Made by a program: the position numbers and the translations under genes
Assembly (NCBI RefSeq): GCF_000966975.1
Contig: NZ_JZWV01000701.1
Span: forward strand, 1 to 10,572
DNA: 10,572 nucleotides
Reading direction: 5' to 3'
Origin: Streptomyces katrae
GTDB lineage: Bacteria; Actinomycetota; Actinomycetes; Streptomycetales; Streptomycetaceae
The notes under the pieces: generated by a model
Databases searched by the model: none
The model's input: only the letters and a program-made list of their open reading frames with translations
Told to the model about the DNA's origin: nothing
Part shown: in pieces, positions 1 through 8,281 of the stretch
How the letters are laid out: every line of letters starts with the position of its first letter
Numbering within the stretch: the stretch's first letter is position 1

Positions 1-14
1 GCCCCCGACCCCGC

Positions 15-836
15 TCAGCCCAGCGCGCCCAGCGCCTCGGGTACCCGCGGCCCCGGAGCATCCGCGCCGAGGAACCCGTGTGCGCGCAAGAACGCCGTCA
101 CCGTCGGCGACCACGCCATCCGCAGCCCCGCCGAGGCCAGCAGCTCGGGATCCGACAGCAGGACGGGAGCGGCCCCCACCCGAATCCCGCAAGGCGTGAG
201 CACAGCCGCCTCGTCCGCCCACCGCACCGCCAGGTCCACGTCATGGGTGGCCATCACCACCGTGGTCCCCGCCGCCCGCAGCCTCGCCAGTACGTCCAGC
301 AGCCGCTCCTGCCCGTCCGGGTCGAGCCCGGCCGTCGGCTCGTCCAGGATCAGCACCCGCGGAGCCATCGCCACCGCGCCCGCGATCGCCGCCCGCTTCC
401 GCTGCCCGTACGACAGCAGGTGCGTCGGCCGGTCGCGCAGCGCGGTGATGTCCAGCGCGGCCAGCGCGGAGTCCACCCGCTCGCGGACCTCCGCCTCCGG
501 CAGCCCCAGGTTCATCGGGCCGAAGGACACGTCCTGTTCCACGGAGGCCGCGAAGAGCTGGTCGTCGGGGTCCTGCACCACCAGCTGGACGGTGGTGCGC
601 AGCCGGGTCAGGCCCCGCCGGTCGTACCCGACCTCCTCGCCCTCCAGCCGCAGCGCGCCCGACGCGGGCCGCAGGCCGCCGCTCAGCAGCCGCATCAGCG
701 TGGTCTTGCCGCTGCCGTTGCGGCCCAGCAGCACCAGGGCCCGCCCCTCGGCGATCGCGAAGTCCACGTCCGACAGCACGGCCGGCCCGTCCTCGTACGC
801 GTACCCCGCGCCGACCAGCTCCACCAACGGGGTCAC
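15..836 (-). CDS. cbiO: Cobalt ECF transporter ATP-binding subunit CbiO
   Basis: This is the ATPase of a group I ECF (energy-coupling factor) importer. It hydrolyses ATP at the cytoplasmic face of the membrane to drive Co2+ uptake with CbiM, CbiN and CbiQ. The 273-residue protein has every ABC ATPase motif: Walker A GRNGSGKT (38-45), Q-loop Gln88 in QDPDDQLF, signature LSYGQ (141-145), Walker B VLILDEP (161-167) and H-loop His198. QDPDDQLF is typical of the CbiO/EcfA branch. The GTG at 836 is chosen because it overlaps the cbiQ stop (GTGA), has AAGGAG 8 bases upstream, and begins right before the conserved first strand. The frame stays open upstream to 1484, but that extension is low-complexity sequence antisense-like to cbiQ coding and is rejected. 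It is the last gene of cbiMNQO. No terminator is visible in the 14 bases left in the window. The subunit role is firm; cobalt rather than nickel rests on the riboswitch and on CbiN. Confidence 0.95.
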   Translation of the reverse strand: MTPLVELVGAGYAYEDGPAVLSDVDFAIAEGRALVLLGRNGSGKTTLMRLLSGGLRPASGALRLEGEEVGYDRRGLTRLRTTVQLVVQDPDDQLFAASVEQDVSFGPMNLGLPEAEVRERVDSALAALDITALRDRPTHLLSYGQRKRAAIAGAVAMAPRVLILDEPTAGLDPDGQERLLDVLARLRAAGTTVVMATHDVDLAVRWADEAAVLTPCGIRVGAAPVLLSDPELLASAGLRMAWSPTVTAFLRAHGFLGADAPGPRVPEALGALG

Positions 837-1582
837 AACCCCAGCTCCTTCAGTACGAGGGTCCCCGCGACCAGGCCGGCCAGCAGGGCGGCGGCGGCCG
901 CCAGGAACCGCCGGGACAGCGCCGCCGGCGGGACCAGGACCCGCAGCGCGCCGTCGTAGCCGCGCCCGGCCAGGCCCTCCTGGAGCCGGGCGGCGCGGTC
1001 GAAGGCCCGGACGAACGAGGTCGCCGCGAGCCCGGCCACCGAACGCCACGCGGCCGCCCGGCCGGCCTGCCCGAGCCGGGCCGCCTGGGCCCGGCGGACC
1101 TGGGCCAGGGAGTCCAGCAGCAGGAAGCCGATCCGGTACATCACCAGGGCCACGTCCACCACCGGTGCCGGCACCCCGGCCCGTACCAGCCGGGGCAGCA
1201 CGTCTGAGACGGGCGTGGTGAAGGCGAACAGCAGCACCCCGAGGGAGGCCGCCGAGGTGCGCAGCAGCAGGTCCAGCGCGTGCCGGGGCCCGTCCGGGGC
1301 CGGCGCGAGGAACCCGTCCGGGCCGCCCACCGAGACCAGCAGCGGCAGCGCGCCGGTGACGCAGAACCCCAGCGGGACCCGGAAGGCCCGCCACAGCTGC
1401 CGCCCGGACACCCCGGCGGGCCCCAGCAGCACCGCGAGGGTCGCCGCGGCCACCAGCGGGCCGCCGGGCCACGGCGGCAGGCACACGGCGGTGACGGTCA
1501 GCCCGAACCCGAGCAGGGCCTTCTCCAGCGGGTGACGGCCGCGCCAGCGGCTGGAGTGCGCCGCGACGTCGATGGGCAGCAC
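833..1582 (-). CDS. cbiQ: Cobalt ECF transporter transmembrane (T) subunit CbiQ
   Basis: This is the integral membrane coupling subunit that links CbiO ATPases to the CbiMN substrate-binding part. The protein is 249 residues. It has hydrophobic segments near 23-53, 68-85, 110-125, 140-160 and 225-247. Two arginine/alanine-rich stretches, RAQAARLG (164-171) and AGRGYDG (205-211), correspond to the cytoplasmic coupling-helix motifs by which T subunits contact the ATPases. The start is a GTG at 1582, with GGGAG 9 bases upstream, only 3 bases after the cbiN stop. The stop overlaps the cbiO start by 4 bases, so translation is probably coupled. The family assignment is from the motifs, hydrophobicity and operon position. 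Confidence 0.92.
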   Translation of the reverse strand: MLPIDVAAHSSRWRGRHPLEKALLGFGLTVTAVCLPPWPGGPLVAAATLAVLLGPAGVSGRQLWRAFRVPLGFCVTGALPLLVSVGGPDGFLAPAPDGPRHALDLLLRTSAASLGVLLFAFTTPVSDVLPRLVRAGVPAPVVDVALVMYRIGFLLLDSLAQVRRAQAARLGQAGRAAAWRSVAGLAATSFVRAFDRAARLQEGLAGRGYDGALRVLVPPAALSRRFLAAAAALLAGLVAGTLVLKELGL

Positions 1583-1585
1583 CGG

Positions 1586-1945
1586 CTACGGCTCCCGTAC
1601 GGGTTCGGCGGCGTCCTGTTCCCGTGCCGCGCCCTGTGCCCGCGCCTGCGCCGCGCCCTGGCGGCGGCCCCTGCGGACCCCGAAGTAGTACGCGAGCACG
1701 CCCGCGCCCAGGGCCGCCTGGAGGGCGAACAGCGCGGACTCCACCTCGCCCGACGGGGGCTCGTACAGGGGGGAGAACCAGGGCTTGTAGTCGGGCTTCA
1801 GCTCGGTGATGGCCGACTCCGCCTGGGCGTCGGCGCCCGTGAAGGGCTCCTCCTTGCCCTCGCCGAGCCCCAGCGCGAGCGGCAGCACGGCCAGTGCCGC
1901 CACCAGGAGCAGCAGCAGGGTGTTGATCTTGGCGTTCCTGGTCAT
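1586..1945 (-). CDS. cbiN: Cobalt transport protein CbiN
   Basis: CbiN is the small accessory membrane protein that, with CbiM, makes up the cobalt-specific module. It is known to help load metal into CbiM. The 119 residues show the expected two-helix hairpin: a first membrane segment at about 9-27, an extracytoplasmic loop of about 45 residues containing [12 protein letters not shown] and the conserved [13 protein letters not shown] (55-67), and a second segment at about 71-89. The Arg/Ala/Gln-rich cytoplasmic tail (90-119) is longer and more charged than in many relatives and looks dispensable. The ATG at 1945 overlaps the cbiM stop (ATGA). Having cbiN rather than nikN/nikL favours cobalt as the cargo, in line with the cobalamin riboswitch upstream. 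Confidence 0.93.
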   Translation of the reverse strand: MTRNAKINTLLLLLVAALAVLPLALGLGEGKEEPFTGADAQAESAITELKPDYKPWFSPLYEPPSGEVESALFALQAALGAGVLAYYFGVRRGRRQGAAQARAQGAAREQDAAEPVREP

Positions 1946-2640
1946 CGGGCCGCCGCCTCCTCGGTCCGCCCCGCTCCGGTCAGCTTCGCGACCCCCAGCC
2001 GGACCAGGTCCGACTTGCTCGACTGCATCAGCAGCCGCATCACGAGCACCGTCAGCAGCCCCTCGCTGACCGCGAGCGGGATCTGGGTGAGGGCGAAGAT
2101 GCCCGCGAACTTCTCCAGGGAGCCGAGGAAGCCGCTCGCCGGGTCCGGGAAGGCCAGCGCCAGCTGGACGGAGGTCACGCAGTAGGTGACCAGGTCGGCG
2201 AAGAAGGCCCCGAAGAAGACGGTGACCATCAGCGGGGCGCCGGACCTGCGCAGCAGCTTGTAGACCGCGTACCCGGCCCAGGGCCCGGCGATGGCCATCG
2301 AGAAGACGTTGGCGCCCAGGGTGGTGAGCCCGCCGTGCGCCAGCAGCAGGGCCTGGAACAGCAGGGTGATGGTGCCGAGCACCGCCATGATGGGCGGCCG
2401 GAAGAGGATGGCGCCGAGCCCGGTCCCGGTGGGGTGCGAGCAACTTCCCGTCACCGAGGGGATCTTCAGGGCGGACAGGACGAACGTGAACGCACCGGAC
2501 GCACCGAGCAGCAGGGTGCTCTCGGGGTGGGACTTCACCTCGCGGGTCAGGGCGCGGACCCCGTGGACGACGAACGGGGCGGACGCGGCGCCCCAGGCGG
2601 CCGCGTGCAGCGGGGGCAGGAACCCCTCGGCTATGTGCAT
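1942..2640 (-). CDS. cbiM: Cobalt ECF transporter substrate-capture protein CbiM
   Basis: CbiM is the membrane S component that binds Co2+ and delivers it across the membrane. The 232 residues begin [10 protein letters not shown]. In the CbiM/NikM family the free N-terminal amine, His2 and a later His (here probably His69 in SCSHPTG) bind the metal, so His must be residue 2. This fixes the start at the ATG at 2640, not the in-frame ATG at 2745, which would lie inside the riboswitch. Several hydrophobic helices follow, with [11 protein letters not shown] and the C-terminal [13 protein letters not shown] helix. GGAGAGG lies 11 or more bases upstream of the start, inside a small hairpin. It is the first gene of a four-gene operon and should be repressed by adenosylcobalamin through the leader. 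Confidence 0.95.
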   Translation of the reverse strand: MHIAEGFLPPLHAAAWGAASAPFVVHGVRALTREVKSHPESTLLLGASGAFTFVLSALKIPSVTGSCSHPTGTGLGAILFRPPIMAVLGTITLLFQALLLAHGGLTTLGANVFSMAIAGPWAGYAVYKLLRRSGAPLMVTVFFGAFFADLVTYCVTSVQLALAFPDPASGFLGSLEKFAGIFALTQIPLAVSEGLLTVLVMRLLMQSSKSDLVRLGVAKLTGAGRTEEAAAR

Positions 2641-2646
2641 GAGTTG

Positions 2647-2658
2647 GGAGACCTCTCC
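2647..2658 (-). promoter_or_regulatory. Hairpin covering the cbiM ribosome-binding site
   Basis: On the transcript this reads GGAGAGGTCTCC, which can fold as a 4-5 bp stem (GGAG(A) with (T)CTCC). It contains the only good Shine-Dalgarno sequence before cbiM and lies between the B12 box and the start codon. This position fits a translational expression platform for the riboswitch. The folding is visible in the sequence; its regulatory role is inferred. Confidence 0.45.
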
Positions 2659-2683
2659 AGCACCTCGTGGATGGACGTACGCG

Positions 2684-2852
2684 CCCCGGCCGGTCTCCTG
2701 GCTGACGGGTACTGCCGCCCCGGCTCCGCCTTCCCGGGTCCGCACGGTCTCCCGTGCGGTCCCAGTGGCTCCCGCAAGGGGTGGAGCTGGACTTCCCGAT
2801 CACAGTGGCGAGGGCCGCACCGGTTTTCCACCGGTTTCCCGAACACCAAGGC
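2684..2852 (-). promoter_or_regulatory. Cobalamin (adenosylcobalamin) riboswitch
   Basis: This structured leader upstream of cbiM is read on the minus strand. It contains the B12 box AGCCAGGAGACCGGCC (2703-2688) and, upstream, the conserved core GGGAAACCGGTGGAAAACC and CGCCACTGTGATCGGGAAG. The order and spacing match the class I cobalamin aptamer. A variable arm with an ACCGCACGGGAGACCGTGCGG stem lies between core and B12 box. The aptamer should bind adenosylcobalamin and lower expression of the cobalt importer. The outer ends are approximate. There is no run of T residues after the B12 box, so control at ribosome access is more likely than intrinsic termination. Confidence 0.93.
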
Positions 2853-2858
2853 CAGCTG

Positions 2859-2888
2859 ACCCTAGTCGCCCGCACGGACCGGTATCAA
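2859..2888 (-). promoter_or_regulatory. Promoter of the cbiMNQO operon
   Basis: On the minus strand, TTGATA (2888-2883) and TAGGGT (2864-2859) are separated by 18 bases. This is close to the streptomycete housekeeping HrdB consensus (TTGAC, 16-19 bases, TAGNNT). The predicted transcript would start near 2852, which is where the aptamer begins. The match is seen in the sequence; its use is inferred. Confidence 0.65.
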
Positions 2889-2894
2889 CCCGGA

Positions 2895-2911
2895 CCGATC
2901 CGGCCGATCGG
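2895..2911. repeat. Inverted repeat between cbiM and the flavodoxin gene
   Basis: CCGATC-CGGCC-GATCGG is a perfect 6-bp inverted repeat with a 5-base centre. It lies 6 bases upstream of the cbi -35 box and 77 bases before the divergent flavodoxin-like gene. A direct repeat CGGACCG (2875-2881 and 2891-2897, 16 bases apart) overlaps it. It could be an operator for a dimeric regulator, but no regulator is encoded nearby and chance is possible in GC-rich DNA. Confidence 0.35.
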
Positions 2912-2988
2912 ATGGCCGAATTCCGTTTCCTCCCCCGGACGGGCGCCGAGCGCTGGCGGGGCCGGCGGCCGGCCCGCAGGGTGGGGGC

Positions 2989-3699
2989 GTGCCCGACTTC
3001 GACTACTCCGACCTGTCCGCCGTTTTCGTCAACTGCACCCTCAAGCGCTCGCCCGAGACCAGCAACACCGAGGGGCTGATCTCCAAGAGCCGCGCCGTCA
3101 TGGAGTCCGCGGGGGCCCGGACCTCGCTGATCCGCGCCGTCGACCACGACATCGCCACCGGCGTCTGGCCCGACATGACCGACCACGGCTGGGAGAGCGA
3201 CCAGTGGCCGGTGCTCTACAGCCAGATCATGGACGCCGACATCCTCGTGCTCTGCGGCCCGATCTGGCTCGGCGACAACAGCTCGGTCATGAAGCAGGTC
3301 ATCGAGCGGCTCTACGCCTGCTCCTCGCTGCTGAACGACAAGGGCCAGTACGCGTACTACGGACGGGTCGGCGGGGCGCTGATCACCGGCAACGAGGACG
3401 GCGTCAAACACTGCGCCATGAACGTCCTCTACAGCCTCCAGCACCTGGGCTACGCCGTCCCGCCGCAGGCCGACGCGGGCTGGATCGGCGAGGCGGGGCC
3501 GGGCCCCTCGTACCTGGACCCGGGCTCCGGCGGCCCCGAGAACGACTTCACCAACCGGAACACGACCTTCATGTCGTGGAACCTGATGCACCTCGCGGCG
3601 CTCCTCAAGCGCGCCGGGGGAGTTCCCGCCCACGGCAACCAGCGCTCCGCGTGGGACGCCGGCTGCCGTTTCGACTTCCCGAACCCGGAACACCGCTAG
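2989..3699 (+). CDS. Flavodoxin-fold / NADPH-dependent FMN reductase-like protein
   Basis: This 236-residue cytoplasmic protein is probably FMN-binding. The first strand AVFVNCTLK (11-19) is followed by the loop RSPETSNTEGLI (20-31), the usual site for FMN phosphate in this fold. The motif DADILVLCGPIWLGDNSS (82-99), then a helix with MKQVIERLY, corresponds to the flavin-ring loop of NAD(P)H-dependent FMN reductases. GRVGGALITGNEDG (125-138) is the next core strand. The C-terminal part (165-236) is rich in Gly, Pro and Asn and is peculiar to the streptomycete group. GTG at 2989 is the start just before conserved sequence; its ribosome site (GGTGGGGGC) is weak, so another start cannot be excluded. 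The gene diverges from cbiMNQO and converges on the AMIN-like gene with 9 bases between stops. The electron donor and substrate are unknown. Confidence 0.8.
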   Translation: MPDFDYSDLSAVFVNCTLKRSPETSNTEGLISKSRAVMESAGARTSLIRAVDHDIATGVWPDMTDHGWESDQWPVLYSQIMDADILVLCGPIWLGDNSSVMKQVIERLYACSSLLNDKGQYAYYGRVGGALITGNEDGVKHCAMNVLYSLQHLGYAVPPQADAGWIGEAGPGPSYLDPGSGGPENDFTNRNTTFMSWNLMHLAALLKRAGGVPAHGNQRSAWDAGCRFDFPNPEHR

Positions 3700-3708
3700 G
3701 GCGGGCCC

Positions 3709-4224
3709 TCAGCAGGTGTTCGGGTGCGCGACGTCCACCACGAGCCGCTCGGGCGCGTGCAGGACGGAGGTGCTGTAGGCGGGCTGGGTGTCGAAGGCGG
3801 CGCCGAAGGTCACGTACCCCTCGTAGTCGCCGGTCAGGGCGATGCCCTTGAGCTTGCTGAGGCCGATCTGCTGGAGCTTGGGACCCTGGTAGACGTTGTT
3901 GCCCGCGTCGTCGTGACCGGCGGCCGGGTGCAGACGGATCTCCAGGAAGTACTTCCCGGGCAGCGGGACGGGCTTGCCGGACCCGTCGTAGACCAGCTGG
4001 GAGACGGGAGTGACGGTGAACGGGGGCACGGAGCCCTGGAGGTCGATCACGATCCGGTCGTACGTGCAGTGACCGCCCCAGCGGGCGTTGACGACGAGCG
4101 GGGTGGTCGAGCGGACGGCGGCCGGGGCGGCCGCCGAAGCCGGTGCGGCGAGCGCGAGCCCTGCGGTCAGCAGGGCACCCGTGGCCAGGGCCACGATCCG
4201 GCGGCGGTGCGGGTGGTGACGCAT
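3709..4224 (-). CDS. Exported AMIN-like domain protein
   Basis: This is a 171-residue secreted protein of unknown function. The N-terminus has a classical Sec signal: the basic stretch MRHHPHRRR, a hydrophobic core (10-27) and an Ala-rich cleavage region (APASAAAPA, cleavage probably near residue 32). No lipobox cysteine is present. The mature part, with WGGHCTYDRIVIDLQG and later ERLVVDVAHP, resembles the AMIN-like beta domain common in actinobacterial secreted proteins. AMIN domains elsewhere bind cell-wall or envelope components. The only two mature cysteines, Cys53 and the final residue Cys171, could form a disulfide joining the two ends. The ATG at 4224 is preceded by GGGGGGA and opens directly into the signal peptide. 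The reading frame continues upstream to 4515 without a plausible start, so the longer form is rejected. The domain name is a recognition from sequence; the role is not known. Confidence 0.8.
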   Translation of the reverse strand: MRHHPHRRRIVALATGALLTAGLALAAPASAAAPAAVRSTTPLVVNARWGGHCTYDRIVIDLQGSVPPFTVTPVSQLVYDGSGKPVPLPGKYFLEIRLHPAAGHDDAGNNVYQGPKLQQIGLSKLKGIALTGDYEGYVTFGAAFDTQPAYSTSVLHAPERLVVDVAHPNTC

Positions 4225-4260
4225 GGCGTCCCCCCGATCCTCTGAGACGGTGAAATGCCT

Positions 4261-4294
4261 GTCATCCGGTATGACACCCACGGGAGCCCCGTGG
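4261..4294. promoter_or_regulatory. Two inverted repeats upstream of the AMIN-like gene
   Basis: GTCAT-CCGGT-ATGAC (4261-4275) and a 7-bp perfect stem CCACGGG-AGC-CCCGTGG (4278-4294) lie side by side in the 98-base gap between the SsgA-like and AMIN-like genes. The second could end transcription of the SsgA-like gene, though it has no T-run. The first could be a regulator site for the AMIN-like gene. Both are visible; function is a guess. Confidence 0.4.
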
Positions 4295-4322
4295 TTGCAC
4301 GCCCTTGGCCGCCGGCGCGGCC

Positions 4323-4730
4323 TCAGAAGGTCAGCAGCGCGCTCAGCTCGGCGTCCAGGTCGTAGTGGCGGTCCTCCTGCCCCCGCGGGACCAGCTCGGT
4401 CATCCGCCGGCACAGCTCGCGCAGGTCCTTGGCCCGGGCGGAGACCACGCAGCCGCGTTCGCCGTTGCTCAGGGCCAGCAGGACGCGGGGCTCGGTTCCG
4501 CTCCAGCGCGGCCACACCTGTATGTCGCCCTCGCCCGTGGCGCAGCTCTGCCCGTCGATCAGCAGCTCCCGCGAGAACACCCAGCGGGCTATCCGGACCC
4601 CGGCGCCCCGGAACTCGACGGCGACCTCGTACGGCCGGTCCGTGCGGTAGACGAAGACGCCCTCCAGGGGGACGGGCAGCGGTGCGGCCTCCAGCCGCAG
4701 CGGCAGGACACGGTGTTCGGTGATGGCCAT
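4323..4730 (-). CDS. SsgA-family sporulation / cell division regulator
   Basis: This 135-residue protein is an SsgA-like protein (SALP). Members of this family help localise septum formation and peptidoglycan remodelling in streptomycetes. The core, VAVEFRGAGVRIARWVFSRE followed by LLIDGQ...GEGDIQVWP, matches the family pattern of two beta strands, W-x-F-x-R-(D/E)-L-L, and G-x-G-D-hh-hWP. Length is typical (about 130-145). The C-terminal helix region (RAKDLRELCRRM) and an acidic tail DLDAELSALLTF also fit. The ATG at 4730 is preceded by GAGAGG at 9 bases. A possible -10 element TAGCGT (4778-4773) has no clear -35 partner, as is usual for developmentally controlled genes. Which paralogue (ssgA-G) it is cannot be told from sequence alone, so no symbol is given. 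It has no evident link to the metabolic genes around it. Confidence 0.9.
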   Translation of the reverse strand: MAITEHRVLPLRLEAAPLPVPLEGVFVYRTDRPYEVAVEFRGAGVRIARWVFSRELLIDGQSCATGEGDIQVWPRWSGTEPRVLLALSNGERGCVVSARAKDLRELCRRMTELVPRGQEDRHYDLDAELSALLTF

Positions 4731-4857
4731 GGCGGCTGCCTCTCTACGCGGGGTAACAGCGCCCCCCGCAGCACGCTAGTGCACGGACCGGCCGCCGCCC
4801 GGGGGCCGAAGGTCCCGACCCGGACGGGCCGTGGGACCCCTCTTGGCCACCCACGCG

Positions 4858-4889
4858 CAGGGGCCCGGCGCAACCGCGCCGGGCCCCTG
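4858..4889 (-). terminator. Terminator hairpin after sdaA
   Basis: A perfect 14-bp stem (4858-4871 with 4876-4889) closes a 4-base loop, AACC on the plus strand. It starts 15 bases beyond the sdaA stop codon. There is no T-run, as is common in streptomycete terminators. Since the stem is perfect it could also act on transcripts from the other strand. Confidence 0.85.
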
Positions 4890-4904
4890 CTCAGAGTGCT
4901 CGGA

Positions 4905-6287
<1,383 letters not shown>

Positions 6288-6497
6288 TGGCGGACTCCCT
6301 TGTCGGCTCGTGGGGGTGGAGAGGGGCAGGGGTGTGGTGGAGCGGGGTGGTGCGCGGGGGATCTGCGGATTTTGTCCGGCAGACGAGCGTAACGCGTGGA
6401 GATGAACGTTTCTGCTCGCGGAAGGGTCCGGTGGACGTGAGTCAGCTCGCGTTCCGGTGGCCCCGGCGGGGGAGGGGGCCGGGGAAGGGCAGCAGAA

Positions 6498-6534
6498 AGG
6501 GGCCCGGCCCTGTGCGGAACAAGGCCGGGCCCCT
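6498..6534 (-). terminator. Terminator hairpin after glyA
   Basis: A 16-bp stem (6498-6513 with 6519-6534) encloses a 5-base loop, 12 bases after the glyA stop. The single non-Watson-Crick position becomes a G-U pair only in the minus-strand RNA and an A-C mismatch in the plus-strand RNA. This points to a terminator working in the direction of glyA. The remaining gap to sdaA (6288-6497) holds no gene. Confidence 0.85.
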
Positions 6535-6546
6535 CCTGGCCCGTGA

Positions 6547-7803
6547 CTACAGCGACGGGTACAGCGGGAACTTCGCGGCGAGCGCGGAGACGCGCGCCTT
6601 GAGGTCGTCCGCGTCGAACGCCGGCTTCAGGGCCTGCGCGATGATCTCGGCGACCTCGCGGAAGTCCTCGGCGCCGAAGCCGCGGGTGGCGAGCGCCGGC
6701 GTACCGATGCGCAGGCCCGAGGTGACCATCGGTGGGCGGGGGTCGTTCGGGATGGCGTTCCGGTTGACCGTGATGCCGATCTCGTGGAGCCGGTCCTCGG
6801 CCTGCTGGCCGTCCAGCTCGGAGTTGCGCAGGTCTACCAGGACCAGGTGCACGTCGGTGCCGCCGGAGAGGACGGACACGCCCACCTCGGTGACGTCCGG
6901 CTGGACCAGGCGCTCGGCGATGATCTTCGCGCCCTCCAGGGTGCGCTCCTGGCGCTCCTTGAACTCGGGCGAGGCTGCGACCTTGAAGGAGACGGCCTTG
7001 GCCGCGATCACGTGCTCCAGCGGACCGCCCTGCTGGCCGGGGAAGACCGCGGAGTTGATCTTCTTCGCCAGTTCCTGCGTCGACAGGATGACACCGCCGC
7101 GCGGACCGCCGAGGGTCTTGTGCGTGGTGGTGGTGACCACGTGGGCGTGCGGCACCGGGTTCGGGTGCAGGCCCGCGGCGACCAGGCCCGCGAAGTGGGC
7201 CATGTCGACCATCAGGTACGCGCCGACCTCGTCCGCGATCCGGCGGAAGGCGGCGAAGTCCAGCTGGCGCGGGTAGGCGGACCAGCCGGCGACGATGAGC
7301 TGCGGCTTGGACTCCTTGGCGAGGCGCTCGACCTCGGCCATGTCGACCTGACCGGACTCGTCGACGTGGTACGGGACCACGTTGTAGAGCTTGCCGGAGA
7401 AGTTGATCTTCATGCCGTGGGTCAGGTGACCGCCGTGGGCCAGGTTCAGGCCCATGATCGTGTCGCCCGGCTTCAGCAGCGCGAACATCGCGGCGGCGTT
7501 GGCCTGCGCACCGGAGTGCGGCTGGACGTTCGCGGCCTCGGCGCCGAAGAGCGCCTTGATGCGGTCGATCGCGATCTGCTCGACCACGTCGACGTGCTCG
7601 CAGCCGCCGTAGTAGCGGCGGCCCGGGTAGCCCTCGGCGTACTTGTTGGTCAGCACCGAGCCCTGGGCCTCCATGACGGCGACCGGAGCGAAGTTCTCCG
7701 ACGCGATCATTTCCAGGGTCGACTGCTGGCGTACGAGCTCCGCGTCGACGGCGGCGGCGACGTCGGGGTCGAGCTCGTGGAGAGGGGTGTTCAGAACGGA
7801 CAT
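6547..7803 (-). CDS. glyA: Serine hydroxymethyltransferase
   Basis: This PLP enzyme interconverts glycine plus 5,10-methylene-THF with serine plus THF. Length (418) and sequence are typical of bacterial SHMT: substrate- and PLP-binding segments IASENFAP (33-40), [15 protein letters not shown] (55-69), HSGAQAN (96-102), [13 protein letters not shown] (199-211) and the PLP-lysine motif [14 protein letters not shown] with Lys229. The ATG at 7803 is preceded by AGGGGA at about 6 bases. It is the third gene of the glycine-riboswitch operon, 17 bases after gcvH. Here it probably uses methylene-THF made by the glycine cleavage system to turn a second glycine into serine. No defect is visible. A second glyA elsewhere in the genome for housekeeping is possible but cannot be judged from this window. 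Confidence 0.97.
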   Translation of the reverse strand: MSVLNTPLHELDPDVAAAVDAELVRQQSTLEMIASENFAPVAVMEAQGSVLTNKYAEGYPGRRYYGGCEHVDVVEQIAIDRIKALFGAEAANVQPHSGAQANAAAMFALLKPGDTIMGLNLAHGGHLTHGMKINFSGKLYNVVPYHVDESGQVDMAEVERLAKESKPQLIVAGWSAYPRQLDFAAFRRIADEVGAYLMVDMAHFAGLVAAGLHPNPVPHAHVVTTTTHKTLGGPRGGVILSTQELAKKINSAVFPGQQGGPLEHVIAAKAVSFKVAASPEFKERQERTLEGAKIIAERLVQPDVTEVGVSVLSGGTDVHLVLVDLRNSELDGQQAEDRLHEIGITVNRNAIPNDPRPPMVTSGLRIGTPALATRGFGAEDFREVAEIIAQALKPAFDADDLKARVSALAAKFPLYPSL

Positions 7804-7820
7804 CAGGATCCCCTGGGGTG

Positions 7821-8201
7821 TCAGTTACCGGCGGTGAGGGCGGTGTACTCGTCGAAGGAGAGCGCGTCCTTGGGCTCCTCCGAGAGCTTCACCTTGAACA
7901 GCCAGCCACCCTCGAACGGGGCGGAGTTCACCAGCGCCGGGTCGTCCACGACGTCCTGGTTGAACTCGACGATCTCACCGGAGACGGGGGAGTACAGGTC
8001 GCTGACCGACTTGGTCGACTCCAGCTCACCACAGGTCTCGCCCTCGGTGACCGTGTCGCCGACCTCGGGGAGCTGGGCGTAGACGACGTCACCGAGTGCG
8101 TCGGCGGCGAAGGCGGTGATGCCGACCGTCGCGACGCCGTCAACGGCGTCCGACAGCCACTCGTGCTCCTTGGTGTAACGCAGCTGCTGGGGGTTGCTCA
8201 T
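7821..8201 (-). CDS. gcvH: Glycine cleavage system H protein
   Basis: This small soluble lipoyl carrier shuttles the aminomethyl group from the P protein (glycine decarboxylase) to GcvT, and then passes electrons to the L protein. The 126 residues show the full H-protein fold: RYTKEHEWL (8-16), [22 protein letters not shown] (27-48) and the lipoylation site [12 protein letters not shown] with Lys64, followed by [10 protein letters not shown] (97-106). The ESTKSVSD form of the site is that usual in actinobacteria. The ATG at 8201 has AGGAG 9 bases upstream. It lies 80 bases after the gcvT stop and 17 bases before glyA. The P and L proteins it needs are not in this window. Confidence 0.97.
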   Translation of the reverse strand: MSNPQQLRYTKEHEWLSDAVDGVATVGITAFAADALGDVVYAQLPEVGDTVTEGETCGELESTKSVSDLYSPVSGEIVEFNQDVVDDPALVNSAPFEGGWLFKVKLSEEPKDALSFDEYTALTAGN

Positions 8202-8281
8202 GACCTGATTCTCCTGGATGCGGTGCGGTGGAAACGAACAGTGGTCTTGCGGAGTGAGACGGCCGGTCCGGCGTACGGGCG

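Noticed and set aside
837..1484. Upstream extension of the cbiO frame to 489 codons
   Set aside because: The extension overlaps cbiQ in another frame and is Arg/Gly/Pro/Ala junk; the GTG at 836 has a good ribosome site and fits the family length.
2641..2745. Upstream start for cbiM adding 35 residues
   Set aside because: It would be read from the riboswitch and would bury the metal-binding N-terminal Met-His, which must be the mature start.
3697..3712. Possible bidirectional terminator between the convergent flavodoxin-like and AMIN-like genes
   Set aside because: GGGCGGGCCC is GC-rich but gives no convincing stem; only 9 bases separate the two stops.
2754..3851. 365-codon plus-strand frame overlapping the flavodoxin-like gene
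   Set aside because: It overlaps the riboswitch and the flavodoxin-like gene in a shadow frame, is Arg-rich and has no family pattern.
6784..8082. 432-codon plus-strand open frame over glyA and gcvH
   Set aside because: It runs antisense to two unmistakable genes, is Val/Gly/Arg/Asp-rich and shows no motif; it also crosses their gene boundary without regard to it.
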